Counted from the first letter of the stretch, positions 44,893 to 53,589 are shown. The stretch is 64,000 nucleotides of DNA from Pseudomonas fluorescens (GCF_902497745.1 NZ_CABVHJ010000016.1:31887-95886), one strand, 5' to 3'. Numbers and translations are program-made. The notes: generated from the letters alone by a model not told the origin.

Positions 44893-44935
44893 GCGCAGGC
44901 TTGTTGCTCAAACAGATGTACTGAGCAATGAGTTC

Positions 44936-45324
44936 GGGGCCGTTTAGGATTCGACGCCGGTTGCAAAACTTTAGGTGCATGCCGACTTGGTAACAGAAGT
45001 CGTAAATCCACTGTTGCAACTACTTATAGTTGCCAATGACGACCAATACGGTGTTGCTCTCGCTGCTTAATTGCAGCTGACAATGCTCCTGGTACCTTCG
45101 GGTCCAGCAATCATCAGGGGATGTCTGTAAACCCAAAATGATTGTCATATAGAACAGAATCGCCGTGCAGTACGTTGTGGACGAAGCGGCTAAAACTTAC
45201 ACAACTCGCCCAAAGCACCCTGCCCTTCGGGTCGCTGAGGGTTAACTTAATAGAAACGGCTACGCATGTAGTACCGACAGCGGAGTACTGGCGGACGGGG
45301 GTTCAAATCCCCCCGGCTCCACCA
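44936..45324 (+). ncRNA. ssrA: Transfer-messenger RNA (tmRNA)
   Basis: 389 bases from GGGGCCG to the encoded CCA. The two ends pair as the alanine tRNA-like domain, with T arm GGGGGTTCAAATCCCCC. The tag reading frame begins at GCC 45032 and ends at TAA 45068-45070, giving ANDDQYGVALAA after the alanine carried by tmRNA. The ...ALAA end is the ClpXP-type degron. It works with SmpB (35215-35697). Confidence 0.97.
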
Positions 45325-45335
45325 ACTCTCAACGA

Positions 45336-45362
45336 CAAAGCCCGCCAAGTGCGGGCTTTGTC
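45336..45362 (+). terminator. ssrA terminator
   Basis: CAAAGCCCGC / GCGGGCTTTG stem with loop CAAGT immediately after the tmRNA; the T's lie inside the stem. Confidence 0.85.
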
Positions 45363-45417
45363 GCATCTGGCCGTCCCGTCCAGCCCCTTCCGCCAAAAAC
45401 CACCCCGCCCACACACC

Positions 45418-46458
45418 TCAATGCTCATGCCGATGATGCACATCCGGAAAATGCGCATGCCGATGCCGCATCGGCGTATGCACATGCGGATGGCTGTGCG
45501 GCTCCGTTCCATCCCATTCAAACCCGTGCGTATGCTGGTGATGCTCATCGTGTGTGTGGCGATGATCATGCTCGAGCCGTTCATGCTGATGCTCATGCGT
45601 ATGGTTCTCCATCAGATGAATCCATACCCCCACGGCCATTAACGCGGCAGCGAGCAGGAACATCAGCGATACCGACTCGCCCAGCAGCAGAATCGAGATA
45701 CCTGCGCCCAGAAACGGTGCTGTGGAAAAATACGCGCCAGTGCGCGCACTGCCCAGCCCGCGCAGGGCGAGGACGAACATCGCCAGGCTGACGCCGTAGC
45801 CGAGAAACCCGACCAGCAGGATGGGTACCAACGAGTCGGCTGAGGGCAGTTGTTTGCCGATGAACAAGGCGAGGCCGCAGTTGACCATCCCCGCCACAAG
45901 ACCTTTGCTGCCCGCGATAAACAGTGCATCCGAAGCAGAGACCTTACGCGTCAGGTTGTTGTCGATGGCCCAGCAAAAGCAGGCGAAGGCGACGGCCAGC
46001 GGGCCTGTCCAGTCCTGCGCCGACACGGCCTCTTGCGGCCATGACAACACGACACCGCCGGCCACGATGGCGAGCATGCCGATCACGATTCGCCGGTCGG
46101 CGTTTTCCTTGAACACTACCCACGCCAGCAGTGCCGTGAGCACTGATTCCAGATTGAGCATCAGTGACGCGCTCGCACCGGACGTTCTGGTCAAACCGAA
46201 CATCAACGCCACCGGTGCCAGCACACCACCAAAGCCGATGGCTCCGACCAGCCACGGCCATTCGCCGGTGCCGAGTCCCAAACGCTGCCAGCCTCGATCG
46301 CGGGCAAAACGCAGGATGGTCAAGCCCAGACCGCTGCCCAGATAGAGCAACCCGGCCAATAGAATCGGTGAAATCTGTACGCCCAACAGCTTGGCGAGTG
46401 GTGTACTGGCGCCAAACAATGCTGCTGCAACCAACGCGTAGAGCACGCTCACATTCAT
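45418..46458 (-). CDS. DMT-superfamily (EamA) permease with histidine-rich tail
   Basis: 346 residues. Two EamA repeats give about ten transmembrane helices (residues 1-282, starting MNVSVLYALVAAALFGAST). The last 64 residues hold 23 histidines in HxH and HxHxH runs (MENHTHEHQHERLEHDH, HSHPHVHT, MRHRHAHF), which points to binding of zinc, nickel or cobalt at the membrane. EamA members export amino acids or other metabolites; the substrate here is unknown. The start is ATG at 46458; an in-frame ATG at 46503 would add 15 residues. It is divergent from the DUF2252 gene. Confidence 0.85.
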   Translation of the reverse strand: MNVSVLYALVAAALFGASTPLAKLLGVQISPILLAGLLYLGSGLGLTILRFARDRGWQRLGLGTGEWPWLVGAIGFGGVLAPVALMFGLTRTSGASASLMLNLESVLTALLAWVVFKENADRRIVIGMLAIVAGGVVLSWPQEAVSAQDWTGPLAVAFACFCWAIDNNLTRKVSASDALFIAGSKGLVAGMVNCGLALFIGKQLPSADSLVPILLVGFLGYGVSLAMFVLALRGLGSARTGAYFSTAPFLGAGISILLLGESVSLMFLLAAALMAVGVWIHLMENHTHEHQHERLEHDHRHTHDEHHQHTHGFEWDGTEPHSHPHVHTPMRHRHAHFPDVHHRHEH

Positions 46459-46730
46459 GAAGGGATCACTCGCTCGGGCCGATGAAATATCGGCAACGAT
46501 CATGGCAAAACTCAGGTGAGAATTATGTGAACCGTTACCTGAAGGATCCCCTCTCCTTCAAGCACACACTCCCCTCCAGCAACATTTGATCTGTGCAATC
46601 CAGGGCGCAGTGGCGACACAGCCTCTATGTTGCGAACATCGAGATGGGAATTGTCACCGGACTCAAGCCAGCGGATAAACCTCGGAAGCGCTTCTACACT
46701 CACAGCGTCCTAGCGTCAGACCGAGCCCCC

Positions 46731-48137
46731 ATGACCGCACTCAAAGATCGCATGCAACAAGGCAAAGACGCCCGCAAGCAGTGCTCGCGCAGCGCTCAGG
46801 CATCCACCGGCAAGATGAACCGTGACCCGATTCCGTTGATCAAGGCATCCAGCCAGGGCCGCGTCGAGTCACTGGTCGAACTGCGTTACGGGCGCATGTT
46901 GGTGTCGCCGTTCACGTTCTTTCGCGGCAATGCCTTGTTGCAGGCGCACGACTTGTCGGGCACGGCGAACATGGGCCTGAACTTGCCCATCTGTGGTGAC
47001 TGCCATCTGATGAATTTTGGCGGTTTCGCCACGCCTGAGCGCAATCTGCTGTTCAGCGTCAACGATTTCGACGAAGCGCATCCCGGACCGTGGGAGTGGG
47101 ATCTCAAGCGTCTCGCGGCAAGTTTCGTGGTAGCCGCCCGCGACTTGCGCCATGGCGAATCGGTCGAGGAACAGGTGTGCCGTGAAATGGTTGGCGCCTA
47201 TCAGACCACGCTGCTGGAATGCGCCGAACAGAGTTCGCTGGAAAACTGGTACGAGTCCATCAGCTACAACGATCTGCTCGCTCAGGCGCGCAAAAGTACC
47301 CTCGAACATGTGGAGCGCGCCATCGAAAAGGCTGAGCGGCGCACCCACGCCGAGTTGCTGCCCAAAATCAGTGAGCGTAATGCCAGTGGTCGCCTGATTA
47401 TTCGCGATGACCTGCCGGAAATTTTCCACCTGCACAAAAACACGACGCTGCTGGACGCGGACGATGACTGGCTGCGGTTGTCGGACTGGCGCCCGCTCTA
47501 CGACGCGTTCATGCGTGATTATCGAAACACGCTGCAACCTGACCGTCGCGAGCTGCTCTCACGGTTTCACGCCCAGGATCTGGCCTTCAAAGTGGTTGGC
47601 GTCGGCAGTGTCGGCACTCGCTGTCTGGTGGCGCTGCTGACCGACGATCAGGAATTTCCGTTGTTCCTGCAGTTCAAGGAAGCGCGACGCTCGGTGCTCG
47701 CCGATTACGTCAAAGTCAAATCACGCACGCGCCACGAAGGCCAACGTGTGGTCGAGGGGCAGCGGCTGATGCAGGCCGCCAGCGATCTGTTTCTCGGCTG
47801 GACCACCGGTCCCAGCGGTCGGCACTTCTATGTGCGGCAACTGCGCGACATGAAAATCTCTGCTGAGCTTGAGACCTTCGACGCCGAAACCTTCGCCGCC
47901 TATGGACGTGTTTGCGGCCGAGCCCTCGCCCGGGCACATGCCAAGGCATCCGGCCTCGCGGCGCAAATCAGCGGTTACATTGGCAAAGGCGATGCGCTGG
48001 CCGATGCGCTGCTGAAATACGCGCAAAGTTACACCGCGCAAAACGAACGCGACTTCGAGCGTTTCCAGGTGGCTTGTCGCAAAGGCCGTTTGCGTGCCCG
48101 GTCAGAGGCTGATTTTGCGGCTGACCACATGCCTTGA
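46731..48137 (+). CDS. DUF2252 family protein
   Basis: About 468 residues, cytosolic, resembling uncharacterised DUF2252 proteins that share features of aminoglycoside/protein-kinase-like folds. Visible family segments are VSPFTFFRGNALLQAHDL, CGDCHLMNFGGFATPERNL, FSVNDFDEAHPGPWEWDLKR and a C-terminal Arg-rich helix region. The GDCHLMNFG...NDFDEA pair resembles the catalytic HGDxHxxN and DFD motifs of that fold (inference). The start at ATG 46731 has a weak ribosome binding site; in-frame ATGs upstream exist. Confidence 0.85.
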   Translation: MTALKDRMQQGKDARKQCSRSAQASTGKMNRDPIPLIKASSQGRVESLVELRYGRMLVSPFTFFRGNALLQAHDLSGTANMGLNLPICGDCHLMNFGGFATPERNLLFSVNDFDEAHPGPWEWDLKRLAASFVVAARDLRHGESVEEQVCREMVGAYQTTLLECAEQSSLENWYESISYNDLLAQARKSTLEHVERAIEKAERRTHAELLPKISERNASGRLIIRDDLPEIFHLHKNTTLLDADDDWLRLSDWRPLYDAFMRDYRNTLQPDRRELLSRFHAQDLAFKVVGVGSVGTRCLVALLTDDQEFPLFLQFKEARRSVLADYVKVKSRTRHEGQRVVEGQRLMQAASDLFLGWTTGPSGRHFYVRQLRDMKISAELETFDAETFAAYGRVCGRALARAHAKASGLAAQISGYIGKGDALADALLKYAQSYTAQNERDFERFQVACRKGRLRARSEADFAADHMP

Positions 48138-48166
48138 GCCGGGCGCAGCGGCATCAATCCTCAGAC

Positions 48167-48853
48167 CTACTGCGGCCGTTTAACCATCCACGTTTTTAGG
48201 ACTGGGTCTATTGCTTGCCCGGATACTATTTCAGCCGGAGTTTGACTGAAGGTCATACCGTTCCCGCAGAACGCCGTGAACACTTCGCGATTGAAGTTGT
48301 AGAGGTCAACACTCGTTACCGTCTCACAAGCGTCGCTTGCTACCACTTTTCTAGCGAGCTTGATTCTCGACGACTGATAAGTGTCATAGCGTTCCTTGTA
48401 ATAGGCTTTGGATCGGGCCGCCGAGGCGCCTGGATTAAGGACATCGTCGGCGATTCTGCCGTCAAGGGGACCTGCTGTGAAGCTTGAATAGGGCCGGATA
48501 TCGTCGACATCAACGGTATAAACGCGCGCATCGCCCCTTTGCATGTTGAGCATGACCACTTTCAAGGGGACTTCTTCTGGATAAACCTTGTAGACAACAA
48601 CCAGAGGCGCCAATAGAAGACTGGATGTGTAGTGACCTGTATAGATGAACTTTTCGTCTTTTTTCAGTCGGAACCGCTGAACTATCGAGTCGATTCGATC
48701 AAGCCGCTTTTGCGCCTCCACATCGCTCTGCGCAACAGCGACGGGCTTCAGATTTTTCAAATCCTCAGGAATGGGCATGACCTGGATCTGGACATCTGCC
48801 TGCGCGCCAAAAGCTAACGCAGCCAGGAACAGGGGGATAACGTGATTCAGCAT
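48167..48853 (-). CDS. Secreted protein of unknown function
   Basis: 228 residues with a signal peptide (cleavage expected after FGAQA, residue 19). The mature protein is mixed alpha/beta with a hydrophobic stretch SSLLLAPLVVVYKVY in the middle and two Cys (SDACETV and AFCGNG) that could form a disulfide in the periplasm. No family was recognised. AAGGAG precedes the ATG. GC and codon use are lower than in the flanking core genes, which fits recent acquisition. It is convergent with the DUF2252 gene (29-base gap). Confidence 0.8.
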   Translation of the reverse strand: MLNHVIPLFLAALAFGAQADVQIQVMPIPEDLKNLKPVAVAQSDVEAQKRLDRIDSIVQRFRLKKDEKFIYTGHYTSSLLLAPLVVVYKVYPEEVPLKVVMLNMQRGDARVYTVDVDDIRPYSSFTAGPLDGRIADDVLNPGASAARSKAYYKERYDTYQSSRIKLARKVVASDACETVTSVDLYNFNREVFTAFCGNGMTFSQTPAEIVSGQAIDPVLKTWMVKRPQ

Positions 48854-49178
48854 ACCTTCTACTCCTTGTAGATAAAGCTTCCCGATTTATCGACGTGTGT
48901 TTGCTTTAAAGGGAGGCACTGCACCGTGTGTCAGAGAAGTCCGCCATGATTTCCGTTGAACATAATGACCGCCCGAGAGCACGGCGACACCCGTTTTTTT
49001 TATTCGCGGTTCGCCCTCCTTCCCACACCGAACGTCCTAGGAAAATTCCTGCAACACGCGTCGACTTTGATGAACTGGTGGACAGTTCCTCAGGGCGTTA
49101 CCCTCCACGACCACTGCCATCCAGCGGACGGTTTGGCAGCCGAAATTGCAGTGAATGTTCACTTCACGGAGCTACGTC
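48854..49178. other. 325-base stretch without a recognised gene
   Basis: Short open frames cross this stretch but none has a good ribosome binding site, a recognisable motif or the codon bias of neighbours. It should hold the promoters of the leftward secreted-protein gene and the rightward DUF6124-like gene. An isolated T8 tract at 48994-49001 has no preceding stem. Confidence 0.5.
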
Positions 49179-49553
49179 ATGAAAAAAATCCCACAGCTTT
49201 CGCTGGTTGGTTCGGCACCTTCCGAAGCACCCGCTTCCAGCACCCAACCTCAGTCAAACACCACCGCAAGCACCGAGGTGAACCGTCGGCGACGTAGTGT
49301 TCCTCTCAATCAGCTCATCAGGGTGCGCGACGATGTCGACACACTGACCCTGCTCACCCACGCCAGTGAAATCCTCGATTCCCTAGCGGCCATCAGCGCA
49401 AACTTTGCCGATGAGTTCGATGGCTCGAAACGTCATGTGGCGGTGGCGATGAAGCAATTGAGCGCACTGGCCGAGATCCTGATTTGTCGGGCACGGGACA
49501 ATCTTGATCCGCAGAAACCGCAGAACACTACCGGGCCTGAAACCCGCCATTGA
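49179..49553 (+). CDS. DUF6124-like small protein
   Basis: 124 residues. A Ser/Thr/Pro-rich disordered N-terminus (1-40) leads to an amphipathic helical half (about 50-115: DVDTLTLLTHASEILDSLAA ... VAMKQLSALAEILICRARD). This layout resembles DUF6124/DUF3077 proteins, which occur in many copies in fluorescent pseudomonads; function unknown. The start at ATG 49179 has ACGGAG 7 bases upstream; the ATG eight codons before it lacks one. It ends before a strong terminator. Confidence 0.75.
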   Translation: MKKIPQLSLVGSAPSEAPASSTQPQSNTTASTEVNRRRRSVPLNQLIRVRDDVDTLTLLTHASEILDSLAAISANFADEFDGSKRHVAVAMKQLSALAEILICRARDNLDPQKPQNTTGPETRH

Positions 49554-49685
49554 CGGGCGAAAACTCGACGCTCGGTTGCGCATCGGACGGCATTTGGCAC
49601 CACCCATCGAGATGAATTTTTCTTCACTGCAGCTGCGCGGCCAACCCTTGTACAGTCCGCTCGCTCATTCAAGAAACTACGGTTC

Positions 49686-49711
49686 GCCCGCGCTCCTGCG
49701 GGCTTTTTTTT
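49686..49711 (+). terminator. Terminator after the DUF6124-like gene
   Basis: GCCCGC / GCGGGC stem with a T8 run, 130 bases after the stop. A degenerate GTGGGAGAGCAAGCCC repeat copy follows at 49735-49760. Confidence 0.8.
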
Positions 49712-49803
49712 GCCTTGGGTTTACCGCGCTAACCTGCGAGGGCTTGCTCTCCCACAGGCGAGTGCGCCAACCTGCCGGAAGATCCCCCATTCCGGAGCGC
49801 CCG

Positions 49804-50391
49804 ATGCCGCTGTTGACCCTGCCCTGCCAACGCCTGACGCTGGCGATACTCGCTCCGGACCAGGCCGAACTTGAAAGCGAGTTCTACCGACGCAACCAGC
49901 GCCACCTCGCGCCATGGTCACCGATCCGTACGACCGAATATTTTTCCACCGAGCAGATTCGCCGCCGCCTCGAAGTCCAAGCCAGCGCGTTCGAGGCCGG
50001 GCTGGCCATGCATTTCGCGCTGCTGACCCCGGATGGCCAGGAGATGATCGGCGCCTGCAACTTCAGCGGCATCATTCGTGGTGCCTTTCAGGCGTGTTAT
50101 CTGGGTTATCACATCGACGAGGCCCAACAGGGTCAAGGTTTGATGCAGGAAGCGCTGGAGGCTGGCATCGCTTACATGTTCGATACCCAGAACCTGCACC
50201 GGATCATGGCCAACTACATTCCCGGCAACGAACGCAGTGCACGCTTGCTGGAGCGCCTGGGCTTCGAACGTGAGGGTTACGCCAAGGCGTATCTGAACAT
50301 TGCCGGGCGCTGGCAGGATCACGTGCTGACGGCGCTGGTCAATTCAAGGTTCGAGACACCGGAAAAGCGCTGGTCTAAACCTTTGGCGTGA
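49804..50391 (+). CDS. rimJ: Ribosomal protein S5 alanine N-acetyltransferase RimJ (GNAT)
   Basis: 195 residues, close in length to E. coli RimJ (194). The sequence follows RimJ closely through IGACNFSGIIRGAFQACYLGY, the acetyl-CoA loop QQGQGLMQEAL, HRIMANYIPGNERSARLLERLGFEREGYAKAYL and a final DHVLTAL. It acetylates the N-terminal Ala of S5 and may take part in 30S assembly. The start is ATG at 49804; the open frame extends upstream but without similarity. Confidence 0.9.
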   Translation: MPLLTLPCQRLTLAILAPDQAELESEFYRRNQRHLAPWSPIRTTEYFSTEQIRRRLEVQASAFEAGLAMHFALLTPDGQEMIGACNFSGIIRGAFQACYLGYHIDEAQQGQGLMQEALEAGIAYMFDTQNLHRIMANYIPGNERSARLLERLGFEREGYAKAYLNIAGRWQDHVLTALVNSRFETPEKRWSKPLA

Positions 50392-50421
50392 GTTTCACAA
50401 TTCGTTAAGGATTGCCGTCGT

Positions 50422-51900
50422 ATGCTCAGGCCTCCCGCCCCTTTCGGTTGCCTGAACCCTATGTCGCGTGCCGTCACTTCGCTGTTTCTGCTTGCCGCCC
50501 TGCTGTTTTTTTTCGCGCTGGGTAACCACCAATTGCAAGGCTCCACCGAGGCCCGCGTCGCCGGCATCGCCATGGAGATGCATCTGGACGACGACTGGGT
50601 GACGCCACGCCTGTTCGGCGAACCGTTTCTGGAAAAACCACCACTGAGCCTGTGGCTGGATGCTGGCGCGATGCGCGTGTTCGGTGTTTCACCGTGGGCC
50701 GTGCGGCTGGCGTCGGCGGTGGCTGGCTTGCTCAGCGTGATGCTGCTGTACGGCATGCTGCGGCGTTTCGAACGACCGAAAATGGTCGCCTGGACGGCGG
50801 GCATTCTGCTCGCGACCATGGCCAGTTACTGGAGCAATGTGCGCGGTGTCGGTGAGGATGCATTGCTCGCCCTCGGCGTGACGACGGCACTGCTGGCCTT
50901 TTTCCAGGCGCAACGAGCATCGACTCTCGGCACCTCGCTGTTGTTTGTCGTCGGGATCGCCATCGCTACCTTGAGCAAGGGTGTGCTGGGGCTGGCGATG
51001 CCGGGGGTGGTGATTTTTGCCTATCTGCTGGCGGACAACCTGATGGACAAGCGCCTGAAAATCGCCGACTGGCTGCGACCCGGTTTACTGACTCTGGTCG
51101 GTTTGATTCCGCTGCTGATCTGGCTCCTCATCCTCTTCCAGCACGGCGGCGCACAAGCCGTCAAAGAAGTGCTGCTGACCAACAGCGTCGGACGCTTCAG
51201 CGGTTCGTTCGTCGAGGCCGGGCACTACGAACCGTTCTATTACTACCTCGCCAAACTGCCGGAAGCCTTCCTGCCGTGGAACATTCTGGTGTACTTGGGG
51301 CTCTGGCATTTCCGCAAACAACTGAAAGCCAACCGTTACCTGCTGTTTTTCAGCCTGTGGATCGTGGCGCAGTTCATCATGCTCACGTTGGCGTCGAGCA
51401 AACGCACGGTGTACCTGATGTCGATGACACCGGCCGCTGCGGTGATCGCAGCGGAGTATGCGGGCGTGCTGTTCGAGCGCTTGAAGCAGTACGAATCCGG
51501 CAATGGATTCGTAGGCCGAATCGCCCGGCAGCGCCAAACACTGGCAGTCGGTGTGCTCACGCTGGTGTTCGGCAGTTATCTCGCCGCCGCACAGTGGGCG
51601 TTGCCTCATGCCGACAAAAAGCTTTCGTTCCTGCCGTTGAGTGCAGAGATTCAGACGCTGCAAACCGTCGGGCATCAAGTCGCGCTGTTTCAGGCCAATG
51701 AGCGGCTCGGTGGCGCCACGGTTTTCTATACCCAGCAAGTGCTCAAAGGGCTGGATACCGAAGCGCAGTTGCGAGATTTTCTCGCGGCATCACCCTCGCA
51801 TGTCGCGGTGATGGCCGGTGACAGTGAACCCGCGCCGCCACTGAAAGTACTCAAGACCATGATGGTCGGGCGTCAGGCGTATTACTTCGTCAGCTATTGA
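50422..51900 (+). CDS. ArnT-like membrane glycosyltransferase (GT83/GT39 type)
   Basis: 492 residues with about 11 predicted transmembrane helices and a C-terminal soluble part (about 390-492). The first periplasmic loop has EARVAGIAMEMHLDDDWVTPRLFGEPFLEKPPL, the acceptor/donor motif of ArnT enzymes, which move a sugar from undecaprenyl phosphate to lipid A or other acceptors. It is shorter than ArnT (about 550), and no arn biosynthesis genes lie nearby, so the donor sugar is unknown. AAGGA precedes the ATG at 50422; ATG 50461 is an alternative. It faces a PAP2/Ais-like phosphatase pair. Confidence 0.85.
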   Translation: MLRPPAPFGCLNPMSRAVTSLFLLAALLFFFALGNHQLQGSTEARVAGIAMEMHLDDDWVTPRLFGEPFLEKPPLSLWLDAGAMRVFGVSPWAVRLASAVAGLLSVMLLYGMLRRFERPKMVAWTAGILLATMASYWSNVRGVGEDALLALGVTTALLAFFQAQRASTLGTSLLFVVGIAIATLSKGVLGLAMPGVVIFAYLLADNLMDKRLKIADWLRPGLLTLVGLIPLLIWLLILFQHGGAQAVKEVLLTNSVGRFSGSFVEAGHYEPFYYYLAKLPEAFLPWNILVYLGLWHFRKQLKANRYLLFFSLWIVAQFIMLTLASSKRTVYLMSMTPAAAVIAAEYAGVLFERLKQYESGNGFVGRIARQRQTLAVGVLTLVFGSYLAAAQWALPHADKKLSFLPLSAEIQTLQTVGHQVALFQANERLGGATVFYTQQVLKGLDTEAQLRDFLAASPSHVAVMAGDSEPAPPLKVLKTMMVGRQAYYFVSY

Positions 51901-51918
51901 GGGACCTGCGCAGCCCCA

Positions 51919-51951
51919 TAAAAAAACCCGCCGATGATTGGCGGGTTTTTC
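51919..51951. terminator. Bidirectional terminator glycosyltransferase / PAP2
   Basis: AACCCGCC / GGCGGGTT stem (51925-51947) flanked by A's and T's, between convergent genes. Confidence 0.9.
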
Positions 51952-51968
51952 ATTTGATCCGCACGGGC

Positions 51969-52784
51969 TCAGATAGAGACCTCAGCACTGAAAGCTTTCT
52001 GCTCACGCTTGCCCAGCACCGGCACCTCCAGCCGCGCGCGTCCGTAGAAGGCCAACGCCGTCAGCAAACACGCCAGCCAGACGAAGATTCCGGCCCAGAA
52101 CGTGTGGGACATGTAGTGCCAGCCTTGCAGGACGCGAGTAGTGCCATAAACGAATCCCAGCAACAGCGAGCCCCACAAGATTGCACTGGAAAAACGCCAT
52201 TGATAGCGCCGCGCCACGAAATACAGCGCCAGCATGGTGAAGCCGCCCGACGCATGGCCACCCGGCCAGCACCGGCCACTACCCGCTTCATGGAACAGTT
52301 GAAAATTGCTGTACCACTCGATGTGGGCCATTTTCCCGCCGTACAGCGTGGTCTCGATCGGGCAGTAAACGCTGGTGTGGGATTTGAGGAAATGAATCAC
52401 CCCGGTGCAGACCGCGAATGCGACCACCACAAACAGAAAATCCCTACGGTGATCAGCGGCAAATCGCAGCACCGGCGCGACTTTGCTGCGTTCCAGCATC
52501 GCACCGAGTCGCGGACGTTTCTGCGGATTGACCAACGGCCAGACCACCGATAGCAGCGCGCCGATCAGGGCGATTTCCGCCGTCCAGTTGGGAATGATCC
52601 GCGCCCATTTATGCGTGAGCTTTTCGAAGAAGTGGATTTTGTCGAGCGGGAAGGTCTGCGTCATCGGGTCGAACAGCAGGTTGCTGAAGGCGATGTCGAT
52701 TTTGGTCATATCGAACATCAGGAACACCAGCGCCCCACAGGCCAGCGGAATACCAAAGTTGTAAGCGTAGAAGCGTGATTTCAT
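51969..52784 (-). CDS. PAP2-family membrane phosphatase
   Basis: 271 residues with six predicted transmembrane helices. The phosphatase motifs are recognisable but unusual: KSHTSVYCP for KxxxxxxRP, CWPGGHASGG for PSGH, and RVLQGWHYMSHTFW for the last Arg/His motif, where an Asp after the His run found in related pseudomonad proteins is Thr. Members remove phosphate from lipid A, undecaprenyl pyrophosphate or phospholipids in the periplasm. Its ATG overlaps the stop of the Ais-like gene (ATGA), so the two are one unit. Confidence 0.88.
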   Translation of the reverse strand: MKSRFYAYNFGIPLACGALVFLMFDMTKIDIAFSNLLFDPMTQTFPLDKIHFFEKLTHKWARIIPNWTAEIALIGALLSVVWPLVNPQKRPRLGAMLERSKVAPVLRFAADHRRDFLFVVVAFAVCTGVIHFLKSHTSVYCPIETTLYGGKMAHIEWYSNFQLFHEAGSGRCWPGGHASGGFTMLALYFVARRYQWRFSSAILWGSLLLGFVYGTTRVLQGWHYMSHTFWAGIFVWLACLLTALAFYGRARLEVPVLGKREQKAFSAEVSI

Positions 52785-53476
52785 CGGGTATTCACCGTGC
52801 GCCAGTCGGAGGCTTCAATAAAGCCGAGCATCTTGGGAGCCGCCGGGCTGGCAGCGGAAACAAACAATGACGAGCCGTAACCCATGTCCGAGGCCGAAAC
52901 TTTGAGGTCTTTCTCGATTTGCGCCATGCATTCGCTGTGGGTCACCAGTACCAGGTTGCGCCCCGGAGTTTTGTGGGCCAACGCGTCCTGCAACATGCGC
53001 CCACGGCAGTTGATCAGCCAGTCGTCACCGCTGGCGGCATGGTTGAACATGTAACCGGCGGTCTGCACCGTGCGCATCGATGGGCTGTTATAGATGTCGG
53101 CGTTGTTCAAGCCCAGTTGTTCGAACCTTGCACCGACCGCCACCGCGACACTGCGTGAGCGATCGGTGATGCCGTCGTTGCCACTCAGGCAGGCAGCTTT
53201 AGAGTGATCGCAGCGCTCGACGTGACGCACCAGCACGATCATCTCGCCCTTGGCCCAGCCCGTCGCCAACGCTTGCGCACCAGCCACGTTGCCGTGAGCC
53301 AGGTCCGGCACCGCCGCCGGCGCCAGCAACCACAGGGTCAGTGGCATCACCAATACCGATGCCGCCAACACCACCCAAGTGTTGCGAAAACGCGCAAAAA
53401 AGCTCAGATCGATCAAGCGTTTGACGCCGAACAGACTCAGTCTCAATTCCACAAAAACCGCCTCGCCACTCTGCAT
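52781..53476 (-). CDS. Ais/PmrG-like histidine phosphatase
   Basis: About 231 residues. A membrane anchor (about 33-52) precedes a histidine-phosphatase domain with VLVRHVERCDHSKAACLSG (catalytic H85), DIYNSPSMRTVQTAGYMF and VTHSECMAQI (H180). The pattern RHxERCD...CLS...GIT...R(T)VQ/IQ...THxxC matches E. coli Ais (PmrG), the lipopolysaccharide core heptose(II)-phosphate phosphatase (by recall). The start is placed at ATG 53476; the frame continues upstream but only as antisense of the chemoreceptor gene. Coupled to the PAP2 gene by an ATGA overlap. Confidence 0.8.
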   Translation of the reverse strand: MQSGEAVFVELRLSLFGVKRLIDLSFFARFRNTWVVLAASVLVMPLTLWLLAPAAVPDLAHGNVAGAQALATGWAKGEMIVLVRHVERCDHSKAACLSGNDGITDRSRSVAVAVGARFEQLGLNNADIYNSPSMRTVQTAGYMFNHAASGDDWLINCRGRMLQDALAHKTPGRNLVLVTHSECMAQIEKDLKVSASDMGYGSSLFVSAASPAAPKMLGFIEASDWRTVNTR

Positions 53477-53589
53477 CACGGGTTCATTCGATGCGGCGAA
53501 GGTACAGAGGCGGGCGTGGGCAGCCAGTGAAACCCATGTGAAAAAAGTCTTGGGATCCGATGTTACAAATTCCGTAGGACAAAATCCTT

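Noticed and set aside
45300..45420. Integration site at the 3' end of ssrA
   Set aside because: ssrA is a frequent phage target, but no integrase follows and no second copy of the 3' end was seen in the window.
48928..49297. Two overlapping short open frames before the DUF6124-like gene
   Set aside because: They overlap each other and the true gene, lack good ribosome binding sites and show no recognisable motif.
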